In this document: piece by piece, positions 12,620-25,276 of the stretch
Layout of the letters: each line of letters starts with the position of its first letter
Numbering within the stretch: position 1 is the stretch's first letter
From: Augochlora pura
Taxonomy: Eukaryota; Arthropoda; Insecta; Hymenoptera; Halictidae
Assembly (NCBI RefSeq): GCF_028453695.1
Contig: NC_135777.1
Coordinates: forward strand, 17,783,714 to 17,847,713
Direction of reading: 5' to 3'
Length of the DNA stretch: 64,000 nucleotides
Translations under genes and position numbers: made by a program
The notes under the pieces: generated by a model
The model's input: the letters and a program-made list of their open reading frames with translations, nothing else
Told to the model about the DNA's origin: nothing
Databases searched by the model: none

Positions 12620-15600
12620 GGCAGAGAAAAAAAAGCCGCTCGTCAGACGTCGGGGACTTTCGAAATTGAATTATAACCCAGATACGGCGTCGGGCTGATT
12701 CACGGGATGGCCGACAATTAGACGGTGACGATTAGATTTATTCAAGCAGAAGAAGCCGCGCGTCGCCCGTGGTTAATGGGACGGCTCCGTTTTCCGGAAA
12801 AACGGGGTGAGTTACGGACCGCGTAGACGCCGCGAGGAACGGAATGGAATTGCCGGCCCGGGCTCGGTACATTAACTCCGGGAACCATGTGGTCTAGATT
12901 TCAGGACCGATGAGGATAACTCATCGTTGATTTCGATAACGTGCTCTTAACCAGAAAGTGCGGAAAGAAACCCGGTGGACCGTGTGAAATCAGATCTTCG
13001 AACCGATTAAGCGATTTTTACGCGTACATTCGTGTCGATTCGGGTCGCTGGTGATCCCGATGCTTTATCGAACAGGACGTCCAATCCCGTCTTCGATTGT
13101 TGTCGAAAAGGTGCGACCAAATTGCAGTTCTATCGTCGAGGCCTGTGAGAAATGATACGATCCTGATTATTGTTGAAAAGGCGCGACTAGACTGATATTC
13201 TATTGTCCGTGCTGTAAACGACGCGCGATTCAAAGATGCCCGAACGAATCGCTGAAATTAATAGCTGAACTCTTGAAATTGTCTGCAATAATGAATTATT
13301 GATACAAATTTATAGAGGTGGACTTTTTTGAGAAAGAAGGTCTCCATTATGGTCTAGAACTAACAGACTAACCTCGCGTATGGTATTTATTATGCGCATT
13401 TACGAATAATTATTATCGCTGCATGAAACTCATTTTAGGTATAATATGTGCAGGGTGATACGCTCGCGACAGTATTTTAATTAATTTAAATCTGATTCGA
13501 CTCGTTCATCTCAGTGAGATTTTACAATTTTTCTACTACTCGCGTAATTATGAAAATATAATATTTAACGCAATTAAAATGATAAATTAGGCGGTGTCAC
13601 GAGTACCGTGAAATAAGTACCGTAATTCGATACGCTTAAATTAAGTGAGTAAAAAATCGCGCGTCCTCGTTGAATAATTTACGAACGCCGCCGGTAGGAT
13701 TGGAGGAAGCGTATATCTTTTCCTTCGAGTATTCGTAACGATTCTTGTGCTGCAGAAGACGAGAAGCGAAATTGCGGCTGTCATAGAAATTTCATGCACT
13801 TTCACGCCGTCGAGATAGCCAATTGCAGTGTGGCAAAACAGAAAAAAAAATGAATATCCCGGTGCCAAGTCAAATTGCTGCGAGCGGCTTCCGCTTTTGT
13901 TCCGACAGGATGGTACATCGGATATCGTTTCTTTGACGGTTGAGTTATAACGCGCTTGCTCATCCTCGGAGCGTTATATCGCGATAAGAGAAACAAGGTT
14001 GATTTCCACGGCCAAGTTGCAACTAGGTTATTTACTCGCAGTTCCGTTTTGAGATAATCGCTGCTCCGTCTTTACGGCATCGCGATCTAACTCCATCAGA
14101 ATATGCATAAGTCGGGTAACTCCTCGCAAAGTCGAACAAATGTTTTCTGGCGATGCATACACAGTGGTCCAGAAGCTGGAGGAATTTTTGCAAAATTAAA
14201 CAATAACATTTATAACATGTATTGTAAAAGTATCGCGAAGAACGAAACGTAAATATCGATCTATGTGGAACAAGTGCTAATTAATGGAGCAATTTTTCAC
14301 ATAAATTACCATCTATTGTGATCGAGGAAAATTCGTTTCGATGGACGTACGTGTCAACGAGAATCACAGCTTGTTACAAATATTTATCGCAACGTGTACG
14401 ATTCACTTTAAGTAAGTCATTTGCGCTAACGACCACGCGCGTACAGTTGGAAGCAACGTTAATACACACATTAGAGGGAAACGGAACAAAAATTGCCGGA
14501 ATAGGCGTTACATCGTCCAAAAGTGGCTGTCATAACTTGATGCCGCGTTTCTTGCCTGTTAAAACGGTTCAAAATTACAGGTTCAGTTTGTTGATCATCA
14601 ACGGATTCCCGTTTCTACCGGAGAGATACGAATTTTTCTAAATCCTCCACCTGCGTCAATGAAATTCCGCGGGTATGAAAATTGCTGGTTAATATTCTTT
14701 GTGAAAAGTAAACACGTGATCTTAACGGCTTAACCAATGCACGAAAGTTATATTTACAGGACTATAAATTGCGTATAATTATATAGTAGTATAATACATT
14801 TTAATAACACGCTATAATAATATAATACACTGTAATGATAATATCCAATACACTACTCTCGGGTTACAAAACAACGTGCTAAAAGAAAGTTGTCATATTA
14901 GGATCGATAAAATATGTATCTTAGCAATTAGTCTACGCAGCTGAAAAATCAAATGCCACGTCTAGTGAAAGATTGTAGTGCGATAAAAGAATAGCAAAAT
15001 AAAGGAATGGCTAAGAAATTGCAAAGAGAAAGGAAAAAAAGAAAAATAAACGTGTAATAGAAAGGCAATATAGAAGAGCAGAAAAATATGTGCATACTGT
15101 CAACGAAATAGAGTGTAGTAAATTTTTTGTTATTATTTTGTGTGAGAAAAATATTGAAAACAATATATTATAAAATAAACAACGCGTCGAAAGCTTCACT
15201 GTAATATATACTTTTAATTTGATAAAACATGTATTCGATAAAATATTAAATTTCATTCAAATGTTAACGATACCGAAAGTGCCTCAACTTTTGTCCGCAA
15301 GTGTACAGAAAAAGTCCATTAAACAATAACTTGGATAAGTTATGAAAAGCAGATAAGCACGAACAGGTTACCGATAACATAACGTAATACAGCATAGTGT
15401 AACATGATATAAATGCAACAACGACGTTGAAAGAACCGATGATCGCTACACTCGAGCCCACCCAATAATAATAGACATCAAATAGATCGTTCCACTGCGG
15501 CGAGATATTCGCGGCGAACGTTGATACCATCTCTGCTGTTGTTTTTTTTTCTTTCTTTTCGTTTTTCGTCGATCCTCGATGGAGATCTTGACAAATTTCT

Positions 15601-16896
15601 AGGAAACCCGCGGGCCGCGACGATATCCGACTTTACGATCGCCGGGAGTTTACGGCTCTCGCCGATAAGTTCGCGTCTATATCCCGCGGTAATTATACGA
15701 TCTTCGATCGATAAATCACGCGAGGCCGGGGCTAATTAGCCGTCGAGCACAAAGACGGAGAGGGAGAGCGACTGCGGAGCGAGAGATCGGCAACTAATTG
15801 TCAACCCGGCCGAACACGTAACCGTCCGCGCGGAATGTTTAATAACTTCTTCGCGCGCCATTGTGCCCGGACTACCGTTATGCTAATTACAATCGTGGCC
15901 CGGGATTAAGTGGAATTAAAGCTGAATATTCGCCGTTTCCAAGCGGCAGCGGCGGCGGCGGCGGTGTTTAATCACGGGCCGCTACCGTTCGCGAAAATAA
16001 TTGCCGGCCGGCCCGGCGCGCGCGCGTATTTATTAGGAAAACAATATCCGGGTTAACGGTGGTTACGATGAATCAAAGGGGTCCGCGTGAAATCCGGCCG
16101 CGGCCGATACCGTGGATATCCCGGCCGGGATCCAGGGATCGCGTTCGATTTTTCCCTCGTCACGTATCGCTGCGGGTCCCTCGCTCGAAACGAATTGATA
16201 CCGACCTTTATCGCGCTCCTCGAATCATCGCCTTAAATCATCGTCGCCTCTTTGCCGCGTCCTTCTGTTTCTGTTGCGAGCCGTTTGCTCCGGAGAGCCA
16301 CGGACGTGTTCGCGGCTGATACGTCCGCGCCCGTGAAGATCCCTCAATAGAACCGCCAGATGCATTAATTACTGTCTGCACGCTTTCGCGGGAATAATGT
16401 AGCCGTCGATGGCTTTGTTAATGGTTTTTGAATTAACATTGTGCGGACGTCTGCTCGGCATACAAAGTCGTTGCTGCGAACGAAAGTCGGATCGCTAGAT
16501 ACCGCGAGAAAACGCGCTCAGATTTCAGGCTTTCGCGGGGCACGGCAGCCCGCGTGATCTTAGTTGTGTCGTACGAACCTCGGTCAAAGCTGACACAGTG
16601 GTCGGAACGCCGCACGGTGTGCCATTTGACCAAAAACTGTATCTTCGCATATCGATCTGTATTGAATAAATACTACTTCCTAAATGTCTACCAACCTCGA
16701 AAATAAAAATGTTTGCGTAATCTAACCCTTTGAAGGTTGAGTGGCGACTCTAAGGCGCCGCTAAAAATGATTACGCCATGTTTCAAAATAAATTTTATCA
16801 AATTCACTCGTATTCAAAAAATTTTCGAGACCTGTTAACTGTTGCACAAGTCACAAAATTTAATTCCATAATGTGTATAAAATGCTCCAAGTTATA
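12619..16896. other. Non-coding DNA with short repeats, no gene recognised
   Basis: Mostly CpG-rich DNA at 12.6-14.0 and 15.5-16.6 kb, separated by AT-rich DNA at 14.6-15.5 kb. A short GGC-type repeat lies at about 15,944-15,966. Open frames of 62-107 codons are present on both strands but carry no family signature. One minus-strand frame (15,530 to 15,264) is hydrophobic and starts with an ATG in a plausible context, but it has no recognisable homology and no clear splice donor. Confidence 0.5.
13087..13226. repeat. Diverged tandem duplication, about 70-bp unit, two copies
   Basis: Two adjacent segments of about 70 bp share the ordered blocks GATTGTTG/GATTATTG, GAAAAGG, GCGAC, TTCTAT and CTGT. 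The similarity is visible by eye but imperfect, so this is an old local duplication rather than an active satellite. Confidence 0.55.
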
Positions 16897-17105
16897 TTAG
16901 GTCGGTGCATATGAAATGTCGGATGTTTAAGTAAATATATAAAACTGTATATCTTTTTTCAAAAGCTGTTGATTTAATCAAAATATACCCCGTTTGCTTT
17001 ACTACATCCTTTTCAACGAGATATCAATACAGAAATGCCTGTCTTAAACAAATTCTGATCTTTAGAATTCATGAACTCTGTTATGGAATATTTCAGCCTG
17101 TCTTC
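16897..17105 (-). mobile_element. Decayed mariner element: terminal repeat plus C-terminus of transposase
   Basis: On the plus strand the segment begins TTAGGTCGGTGCATATGAAA just after a TA, which matches the form of a mariner terminal inverted repeat at its TA target. Read on the minus strand, the DNA just inside translates to the carboxyl end of a mariner transposase: a stretch containing SKDQNLFKTGISVLISR, then an in-frame TGA where the family has tryptophan, then KGCSKANGVYFD and a stop. The ending with NG, an aromatic residue and YFD is typical of mariner proteins. The upstream catalytic part was not found, so this is a 5'-truncated dead copy. The retained end suggests decay rather than recent insertion. 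Confidence 0.75.
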
Positions 17106-18781
17106 ATTTGTATACTATTTAGTCCGTAAAAGCTCGGGCAGATTTCGAGCAGTTTTAGAACGGTGTTGCCATTACACGTTGTTCGGCTGAGGAATGTGAC
17201 AGCGACCTGTCATAAATAATGTCGGGATTAAGAGAAATAGAACGAACCCCAGCATGAAAAACGTAAACACTTGAGTTTTTCTCCTCTGACGTCAGCAATA
17301 AGACGTTGCCAGTAGGTTCGCCCTCGGCGCGTGGCTGTTCCATTGCCCACCGCGCGAAGCATGTTGGACAGCTCTGAATTGTACGATTCCAAATTGAGAC
17401 TAGTCACAACCAGAATCACGCGCTCGGATTTTACCGCGTTTTCGTAACTTCCCCGCTACCTCTCGGACGTTAGAGACTATTAACCCTTTGCGCTCGAAAT
17501 TATTACTGCTATAAACAAGCTATAGACAGATTTTCATATTTATAATAAATAAATAAATTCCTTGATTTTAAATAAAATTTACGAAAAAGTTCCGTTAATT
17601 ATTATTTTCTGTGTAATAATCTTAGAAGGTACGCGAAAATAATATTACACAAAGGACATACATATCCTTGATTTACAGCAGATTATTAAGTAACTATTAG
17701 TAGCTACAATGTTGAACATAATTTTTATATCACTGTAACTGCTATGACAAACCCATAATTTTCTATTAAACACCAGCGTTCCTAGATCAATTCACACACG
17801 CGTGCTCCATGGCAATTGAAATGTAATAGTTATTTCACCTACGAGTTGCCTTCTATAATACAGACCGATTCAGAATCGACCTAATTACTACGAATAGCAA
17901 GTAACAATTATAGAAAGTAACTACTCTAGACGAATGATATTTTGCCTAACTGCGCTGCAAAGGCTGCAAAGTTGGCCGAACTTTCGCGATGCAATAATAC
18001 CGAAGGAATTGTGCTCGCAGCGCTAAAAATAATAACCTGCCCGACGTCAACGCAAGACATGGACGTCAAAGTATTAAAAACAAGTTCATGAACGTGTTAT
18101 TATTCGGTACATTACTTTTTTATCCGGCCCGTTTCAAAGGATTCGAACATGATCTTCAATGAGAAAAATATGACTAATGACACGGTATCGCGAAGGTAGC
18201 TGTCAATTATCTTTGTTCGGATCGAGAACGGAGCGCTCTGACCGATAATAAATAGAAGCACAAAACCGTGGAATCATATAAGATTACAAACTATATAATA
18301 CCACGAGTACAAAGGTTGAATCACGTCCTGTGAATTATGCTGCCCCCGTTACACCGGATCCGCGTTGGATCTGATTTCGCTAGTTTACTTTCGATTCAGC
18401 ACTAACAAACATCGACGACCTTCGGTAACACTGAAATATTGTAACCAGCAATAGCAAAACACCGGCGTGGCGGCGTTCCCGTGGACGGGTGTACCGTTTA
18501 CATCACGCATAAATTCGTATTTTTCAACGGAGCCAATTGGACGCGGCGCGCACGTGTGCTCGAACGTATTTACTGTGCTAAACCGAAACAAGGAGAAATG
18601 GAAAAGATATTGAACACTTTCGGCCGGGCATGGGACAGTGACGCTGTTGCCACGCATTGAAGTCACTCGGCCAGCGATGATGCTACGCGTTAGCATGCGT
18701 TGGAATCGCCGTGCCGGCGACGCTGCCATTACCGCGCATCGGAATCGCCCAATTTGGGAATCGTATTAACATATTGTTCAC
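17106..18781. other. Non-coding DNA, no gene recognised
   Basis: AT-rich DNA (17.4-18.3 kb) is flanked by slightly more CpG-rich segments. A minus-strand open frame of 114 codons at 18,729-18,385 has no recognisable domain. No RNA gene or repeat was found. Confidence 0.5.
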
Positions 18782-18903
18782 CAGTTTATCGTTCAAAATT
18801 TATCTATATTGTACGCGTAATGTTCCCTCGCTGCTTATTCGCTATTTTATCCCGCAGAATTTATCCACATTGTACGCGTAACGTTTCTCGCGGCTCGGTT
18901 TTA
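18782..18903. repeat. Two tandem copies of a diverged 61-bp unit
   Basis: The copies at 18,782-18,842 and 18,843-18,903 share the blocks TTTATC, AATTTATC, ATTGTACGCGTAA and GTTTCTCG/GTTCCCTCG at the same spacing. A more diverged third copy is visible at about 19,206-19,262 (TTTTATCC, AAATTGATCC, GATGTTTCGCCGC, CGTTTTAT). Open frames across the block are by-products. Confidence 0.6.
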
Positions 18904-19419
18904 TCATACCCACTCTCCTTTATTTACAAAAATGTTAAAAGTCCAGCCTTCGAGCATCCTTGGAAATATCCTCTACCGCTTATCGATATTGCTTTCGGAC
19001 GAACAGAATCGTCGAAAAAGATACGTAATCGTCCTTTCGACTTAACATTGGGCGACGGTAAATGTGTAATTGGAACCTACGTTCGATGAGGTATGTGCCG
19101 CATTTGTATTAATCAAAATTGGATTGCGCTGAAATGGAAATCGTGAAAGCGTGTTCGTACGGATTGCTATTCTTAGCGGATTCGTTTGCAATATTGTTCT
19201 TCAGCGTTTTATCCTATAAAATTGATCCGACTCGCAACGATGTTTCGCCGCTTCGTTTTATTGTAATTCGTCTCTCTTGAAAATGTAACAATGAACGTTG
19301 GACGGTAGTAACTATGCGGATCTGTACACTGGTTTGATATTAATATTATTGTAATTGGATCGTAGAGGAGTTGAAACTGTTTTAGTCGGATCGATTTCGA
19401 AAAAGTGGCGCATAGTTTG

Positions 19420-19720
19420 TGGTCGTTTGTGCAGGAGAGTTAGAAGAAGAAACCGTTACAGTAACAACTGTATGATTTATTAAAGCTGGCGGTTCTATAG
19501 ACAGTTGTAAGATGTCAAGGGCTGGTAGTGCTCCATGATAACGCAAGACTGCATGTCGCAATGGAGGCCTCTGAAAAATCACAACAATGGGGCTACGAAG
19601 TTCCTTCACCATTCTTCATCCATCTTAGTCACCCTACTTCTGCAGATTACCATCGGTTTAGAAGTTTCAAGAACGCTCTCAATAAAAAGCAAATAAACTA
19701 TGCGCTGAAGGGGGCACTGA
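19420..19720 (+). pseudogene. Mariner transposase fragment, degenerate
   Basis: The frame around 19,520-19,700 encodes VVLHDNARLHVA, corresponding to the mariner block LLHDNARPHVA that holds the second catalytic aspartate. It continues with WGYEVPSP and then HPTSADYHRFRSFKNAL, matching the usual GYE...LSPTDYHFFRSLQNAL block. Upstream, a segment reading ETVTVTTV resembles the part of mariner just before this block but is followed by a stop. The position expected to hold the third catalytic aspartate appears to read histidine. No terminal repeats were found, so this is an immobile remnant. The open frame runs on to 19,932 but loses similarity to transposase after about 19,720. Confidence 0.75.
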
Positions 19721-22700
19721 CAATTCGAAAGGTGCTACGGAATTCAGAGACGGTACCACAAATCTACAATCACATTATCATTTATTTTATTCGGAACGAC
19801 GCGTTCTGGCTCTGCTTTAGAAACGTTCGGACCATAATTTCACTGCGCAACGTTGCAAATATTGTTTCCGGCGTATACAAAATGTATCTAGTAGAAGGAC
19901 CAAATCTTCGCTTACACAACCGTTTAATGTAGAACAAATATAAGACGGGAATATATTTATACAAATATAATTGTCGGATGAAATTCGCATAAACTTATAA
20001 GAAATTACATTGTCAATACAACGAAGGATATATATTAACTGTAGTTTAATAGACCATTTTCCTAACTATCGACGTTGTTTTAAATCAGTGTTATCAACGT
20101 TCGTCAACTTTTTAGTATATTTTATTGTTATTGTAAAAATCAACCCAAGTATTTTATAAACTGATCCTGTATTTCGCTACGTTGCCCGTCGCTACGGAAT
20201 AAAAGAAACCTCGTATCACCTGCACAGGTGACCCTATTACCCTGGAACAGGCAGTTTCCAGCGAGTTTGTTTAACCGTGTCGCTCCAACGAGAGGCTCGT
20301 GTCCGTACGAAAAAAAAAGGCTACGCTATCAAGATTTCCCGCGGACGTGCCGGTCCGCGAGAGGAAGGTTTGCCGAAGGTAACATTAGATCGGTCGCAAG
20401 CCGGTTAGAGGCGTGTAATTACGGTCCGCGAAAAATTTACAGGCGGCCGTATGTACCCGGTATAAGCGTACATGTGTACCCGCGTAAAGTGCACAGTTGT
20501 AAACATAATTACGGGTGCGCCGAGCACGGTGGTGGTTCCGCGCAGGACACAGGATTACGCGCGTTCGCAGGAGCGGTACAGCTCCTTAGCGTTTATCGCT
20601 GGCTGGTCGCCGGTTGTCGCTGCTTGTCGCGGCGTATCACGGTTTCTGTCCCGAATGCAAATCAGGCCGCGGCGCGAACAAAAACTCGGCCTTATCGAGC
20701 CATGAATCTAGAAGCCCCACGCCGCGCCGCGCCGCGACATACCCGATAATATTCATATTTAGCGTGGAACAGGTGGCAACACGGGCCGAGCGAATTTATT
20801 AAATGAACCGGTGACGACTGAGCGGAAATATTTAATCGCGCGCGCGAGCGCACACGCGACAGGAACAAAGCGAGCGTAGCGGAGGTCTCGCGTCTGTCTC
20901 GCAAGCACGAGATCGTGGTCGGATCGCATCCGTGAAACGCGACGTTCACGGACCAACCAGCGATTGGTAAAACGAGCGAATTTACTCGAAACCGTGTTTA
21001 CCGCCGGCTGTCGTTAGCGGGAACAGCTGTTAAGGGTACGCGGTTTATACTTATCGCTGTGCTCGCGTTCCGATCCGCCCTTTTGCGTCCGTTAACCGGT
21101 CTCTTACCTACATACACGCGTGTTTCTCGTTTTCCGTTTCGACGACATTCAGCTATTCGAGCGAGATCGCGGTAGCTTGGGAAACTGTGCTGCGAGATTC
21201 TTTATCTCCGATCTGTGCCGCGATGTCTATTGCATTCGTTTGATTGTCTGAACGGCGCTTGTAATATATGTACAATACTTACTTAGATATTACGAAATTG
21301 CGTTTGTCACAAACGATCGTAAAGTAAATGGTGAAAAATATCCTTTTTCGATGGCAATCATTTTTATTGGATACTCTTGTGTTACTATCGTGCCGATATT
21401 TCTATCGGCTTCATAGTTCGATGGTAAAAGCCAACAATGACCGTGAATCAATTTTAAACTTTCCAATAGCAGTGTCGTTAATACTTTCTGATTTTCTGAC
21501 ACAACCTGGTTATTTATTATATAGACAGTTTATGTCTTTGAATTGCTACGAGTTTTATTCATAGATATAACAAATTACAGAGTTCGTTAATATAAGAACA
21601 AATCTAGGATAGAATATTATACGTGTCGGTATTAAATCATTTTTAAAGTGCAATATAATCCAGCTGATCGAATCTGTGCCAAACTGGATTTTCCCGGGAA
21701 CTGACGTAGGTACATCGTTCGACGTATTAATGATACAGTTCGCCGTGCTTTCTTTATCAAGTCGATTATATCACATCCGATTGCGCGATAATAACCCTCG
21801 GAGTTAAAAGAATTTCCGTGTAATTTATAGACGAAGTAATCGTTAATGATAGACTTTTAAGTATAATTTACTGGACTATAAATCCGATTCTTATTAATGC
21901 ATCCTTCGCACGCTGCAAAAGTTTAGGACAACATGTTAAATCTGGGGATGTATACGTATGTGCGCTAAAAGGATTTATGCGGTATTAACTGTACGAATCT
22001 CTTTGCAAATTAATAATCGATGCTAATCAAACCTGATTTTAATTCCGAGCAAATTGATTTTATTCCGCTGATTTAATCGCGGAGCGCGTGCATAATTCAT
22101 CGAGAAAGATTCCAGGCGCGCGCACGTTGAAAAAAATTAATTTTTCGAACGCCGCTTCTCGTATCGACCGAGAAATTATTGGCAACTGCTTCCATAAAAA
22201 TTCTGTCAACATCTTTGACACTTGCTCGTCAAGATGGCGGAAAGACCAACGGCCGATAATTCCGATTTCACGCTCGCTGAATACTCGCAACTAGGTGCCA
22301 CTCAACAGGTGCTCTACTACTTAGATGCTTACCGTATTCGCTTAATTTGCAACTCTGCGACTGCTTTCTCTTTTTTAATTAAAAACCCACAGACAAAAAA
22401 CGATAATCCAATCTACATTTCAGCGCTTCAACATCTTTGGTCGCTGCTCCCTCCACCCTTTTCGAAAGTATTACTTGTAAAATTCAGACTCATATTATAT
22501 CAATAATGTAATTGTGTAAAGCATAATAAAATCATATTTTTTCTAATTACAATTTAGAATTGAGTCGAAAAATTACGATCGCGAAGTAACATTATATACT
22601 GCTGGTCCGTTGTCTGTAATGGAATAGCATGATTAGACGATGCTTAATCAGCTTCTTGTTCAATCACCACTCATTATTTATTACAGGGCTTCCGAGCGGC

Positions 22701-25153
22701 GCGCGGAGCCGCTCGAACATGGCGTCAAGATGACAAGCTGCGACACGCAGCCATCGATTTTCAGATAATAACCGCGACCAGAAATTTCCCATCGTGTCGC
22801 AACTGTCGCAATTTACGACACGAGCGCCGGGTTTTGCCGTCGATCGGGATTAATTATTCACGAGGCCGGGCATTTTGCACGGCGTCGATCTACTTTTGCC
22901 ACCGCGCCCGATGACGTATAATTAACGGTGAACAAAGGACGGAGAACGACCGTGCACACGCGTCTTTTCGGCTCCGCTTCGTCGATCGGGGGCCTGAAAC
23001 CGGCCTACTGAAAATACGAGATATAAAAAAAAAGAGCCGCGCGTTGCAACGTAACGCTGTTCAACTAATTTCCATGATCATACGATGAACGAAACGGGGA
23101 ACCTCAACTTTGTCAACGTACGCAAACGCCTGTGATTACATGTTAATGCTATTCTGAAAAAAAATACATATGTATACCGAATGCATTACGTCTTTTAATC
23201 AGTTCTACTTAACGTTGCGTCTATGATTATCAGTCGTCAATCTCACATCAAACAACTTGTTAATCCATCAGCGCTGGAGCGGATGATAAAGCTGCTTAAC
23301 GATTTTAATAGCAGCGTGACTGTAAAAATTTAGGTGTCAGCACTGATAGCGACGCAAATAAAACTAGGATAACGCGAGACAGCTATTAGGATTTACGAAT
23401 GACGTTTTTGAAACATTTTTGTTCTATAGTCAGATAAAAATGTTAAAAAAACACGAGTTCTTTTTTATTTCTTTTCTGTCATTCTAACTATAATCTTTGA
23501 AAAAATATTCTTAGAAATTGTTTTTTAACTTTCTATCGTCTAAAAAAATCGAGACAATTAATACGGCTTTTAAAAAGTTATCAGTGTTATTTTTTCAAGG
23601 AAACTGCAACATCGGCGTCGAAGTGATTTGCGCAGTCCCCTTAAGAAAAATTGAATACCTGTGCATTAAAGTAACTGAAAGTTATCTCTCGGCGTTCATT
23701 ATCGCTCACCAAAAAGGTACAACCACGCGACGGGATAAACTCTGCGCAAGTGTGATCAATTAGAAGCTTGGCTGCATCGTCTCGTGTTCTCAGTTAGACA
23801 ATTACGGTGCTCAAGTTCTTAATGGAATTCTTAAAGCGAAACCTACCAAATGAATATCTCAACGAAACGACGGCGTCAGATTCGATCGTAAGACGAACGC
23901 GTGTCTAGACGATTCTAAACAGCTATCCGAGGAGTTCGAAGGCGTTCGCTTTCCTCTCGCAACAGCCCCGAGGGGAGACAATACGGTCCGATGAATTTTC
24001 ACGGAGCCCTCGCGGGCGTTAATAAAAGTCATAAACACTTAGTCGCGAAGTGCATCCATTATCCGCGTTTAATACCATGCCGTCCGGCCGTGAAAAGATA
24101 TTGAAATCGACAGTCCCGGGACTCGGTGTAATGGATGCTTAAGAGCTCGCTGAAATTGCAGGTTGCGCGAAATCGGTCCTCCAAGTGATTTATTGCCATC
24201 GCCAATGTTTTTCGGCGCTTTTACGGCCTTTAGCGAGGACACGTGACGTCTGTATCCGCGGCGCGCGGACAATAAAACTCGTTCGGCCGATCTTCGGGGA
24301 CAGCGTCGTTTTCCTTGAACAATTTACTACGACAAGACTGACATGGCCGACTGATGCGAAGGACAATAGTTTTACTAATCAACCCGTTAATCGGAGAAAG
24401 GCCCGCCTAATGGATATTTTAATTGTTCCGCGCGTTTGTTTGTTTTAGAGAAACGCGAGCTGCCGATGAAAGCGTTACTAAAATATTTGCGAACTTGAAA
24501 CGCCGACACTACGACTACAAAATACTAGAGCGATTTAGTTGTTTAAAAAATAAACCGCGGATGATGAAGCAAACTAAAGTCTTCTTGAGTCAATTGCGAA
24601 AAACAGAATATGGTATTGCATTTACAATGCAAAGGCGAGATACAATATATTTGGATATTCGATAAAGAAATTTATTTAATAAATTGCTATGAAAGCATCT
24701 TTACAATGTTCGTAAAATAAATAATTAAATTATTTGCGCGTATTTCTTTTTCATTTTCTTATGTCTTCGTATTAAGAATCGAATACGTTCGAATAGGATA
24801 CTTTAATAGAAAATCACAGAAAGTTGTAAACGATAAAAGTTTGTAGGCTGTGCAATTTGAGATTGGCTGTAACTCAAACGCAATGCCGTTCAGCAGTCGT
24901 CGTGATTTTTCACCGTGTAATTCGAGACCCCGTGCAATTCGAGCACCGGTCTGTTCGAGGAATGTCTATCGACGATGTACTTTATTCGCGCCCAGATGAA
25001 TTGTCACAATTCGAACTTCCGCTTCTATAAATTTTGTAATTCTCTGCGTGCTGTGGTAAAACCGCGGTTTGTCGATTCAAACTATGTATTTAATTATTTT
25101 TATGCAGGTGCTTAGGAGTACCTATTATCTAATGTCAACCCTTTAGATGAAGT
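19721..25153. other. Non-coding DNA, no defensible gene
   Basis: CpG-rich at 20.2-21.2 kb and 22.7-23.1 kb, AT-rich at 21.2-22.0 and 23.1-23.7 kb. An ATG at 22,234 with a good start context opens 25 codons ending at a possible splice donor (CAG/GTGC at 22,308-22,309). This might be a small first exon, but no partner exon was found. Other open frames overlap each other and look random. Confidence 0.5.
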
Positions 25154-25276
25154 AAATTATTCCATTAAATTTATATTAAACAAATTATTCCATTAAATTT
25201 ATATTAAACAAATTACACCATTAAATTTATATTAAACAAATTACTCCATTGAATTCAAATTAAACAAATTACTCCA
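25154..25276. repeat. 28-bp tandem repeat, about 4.4 copies
   Basis: Consecutive 28-bp units begin at 25,154, 25,182, 25,210 and 25,238, with a partial unit from 25,266. Each has the form AAATTA, a variable pair, CCATTAAATTTATATTAAAC. The first two units differ least and the fourth is the most diverged (GAATTCAAAT in place of AAATTTATAT). This is an AT-rich minisatellite in non-coding DNA. Confidence 0.93.

Noticed and set aside
15264..15530. Hydrophobic minus-strand frame that might be the first exon of a membrane receptor
   Set aside because: Its start context is plausible, but there is no motif, no clear donor and no further exons; hydrophobicity alone is expected from T-rich DNA.
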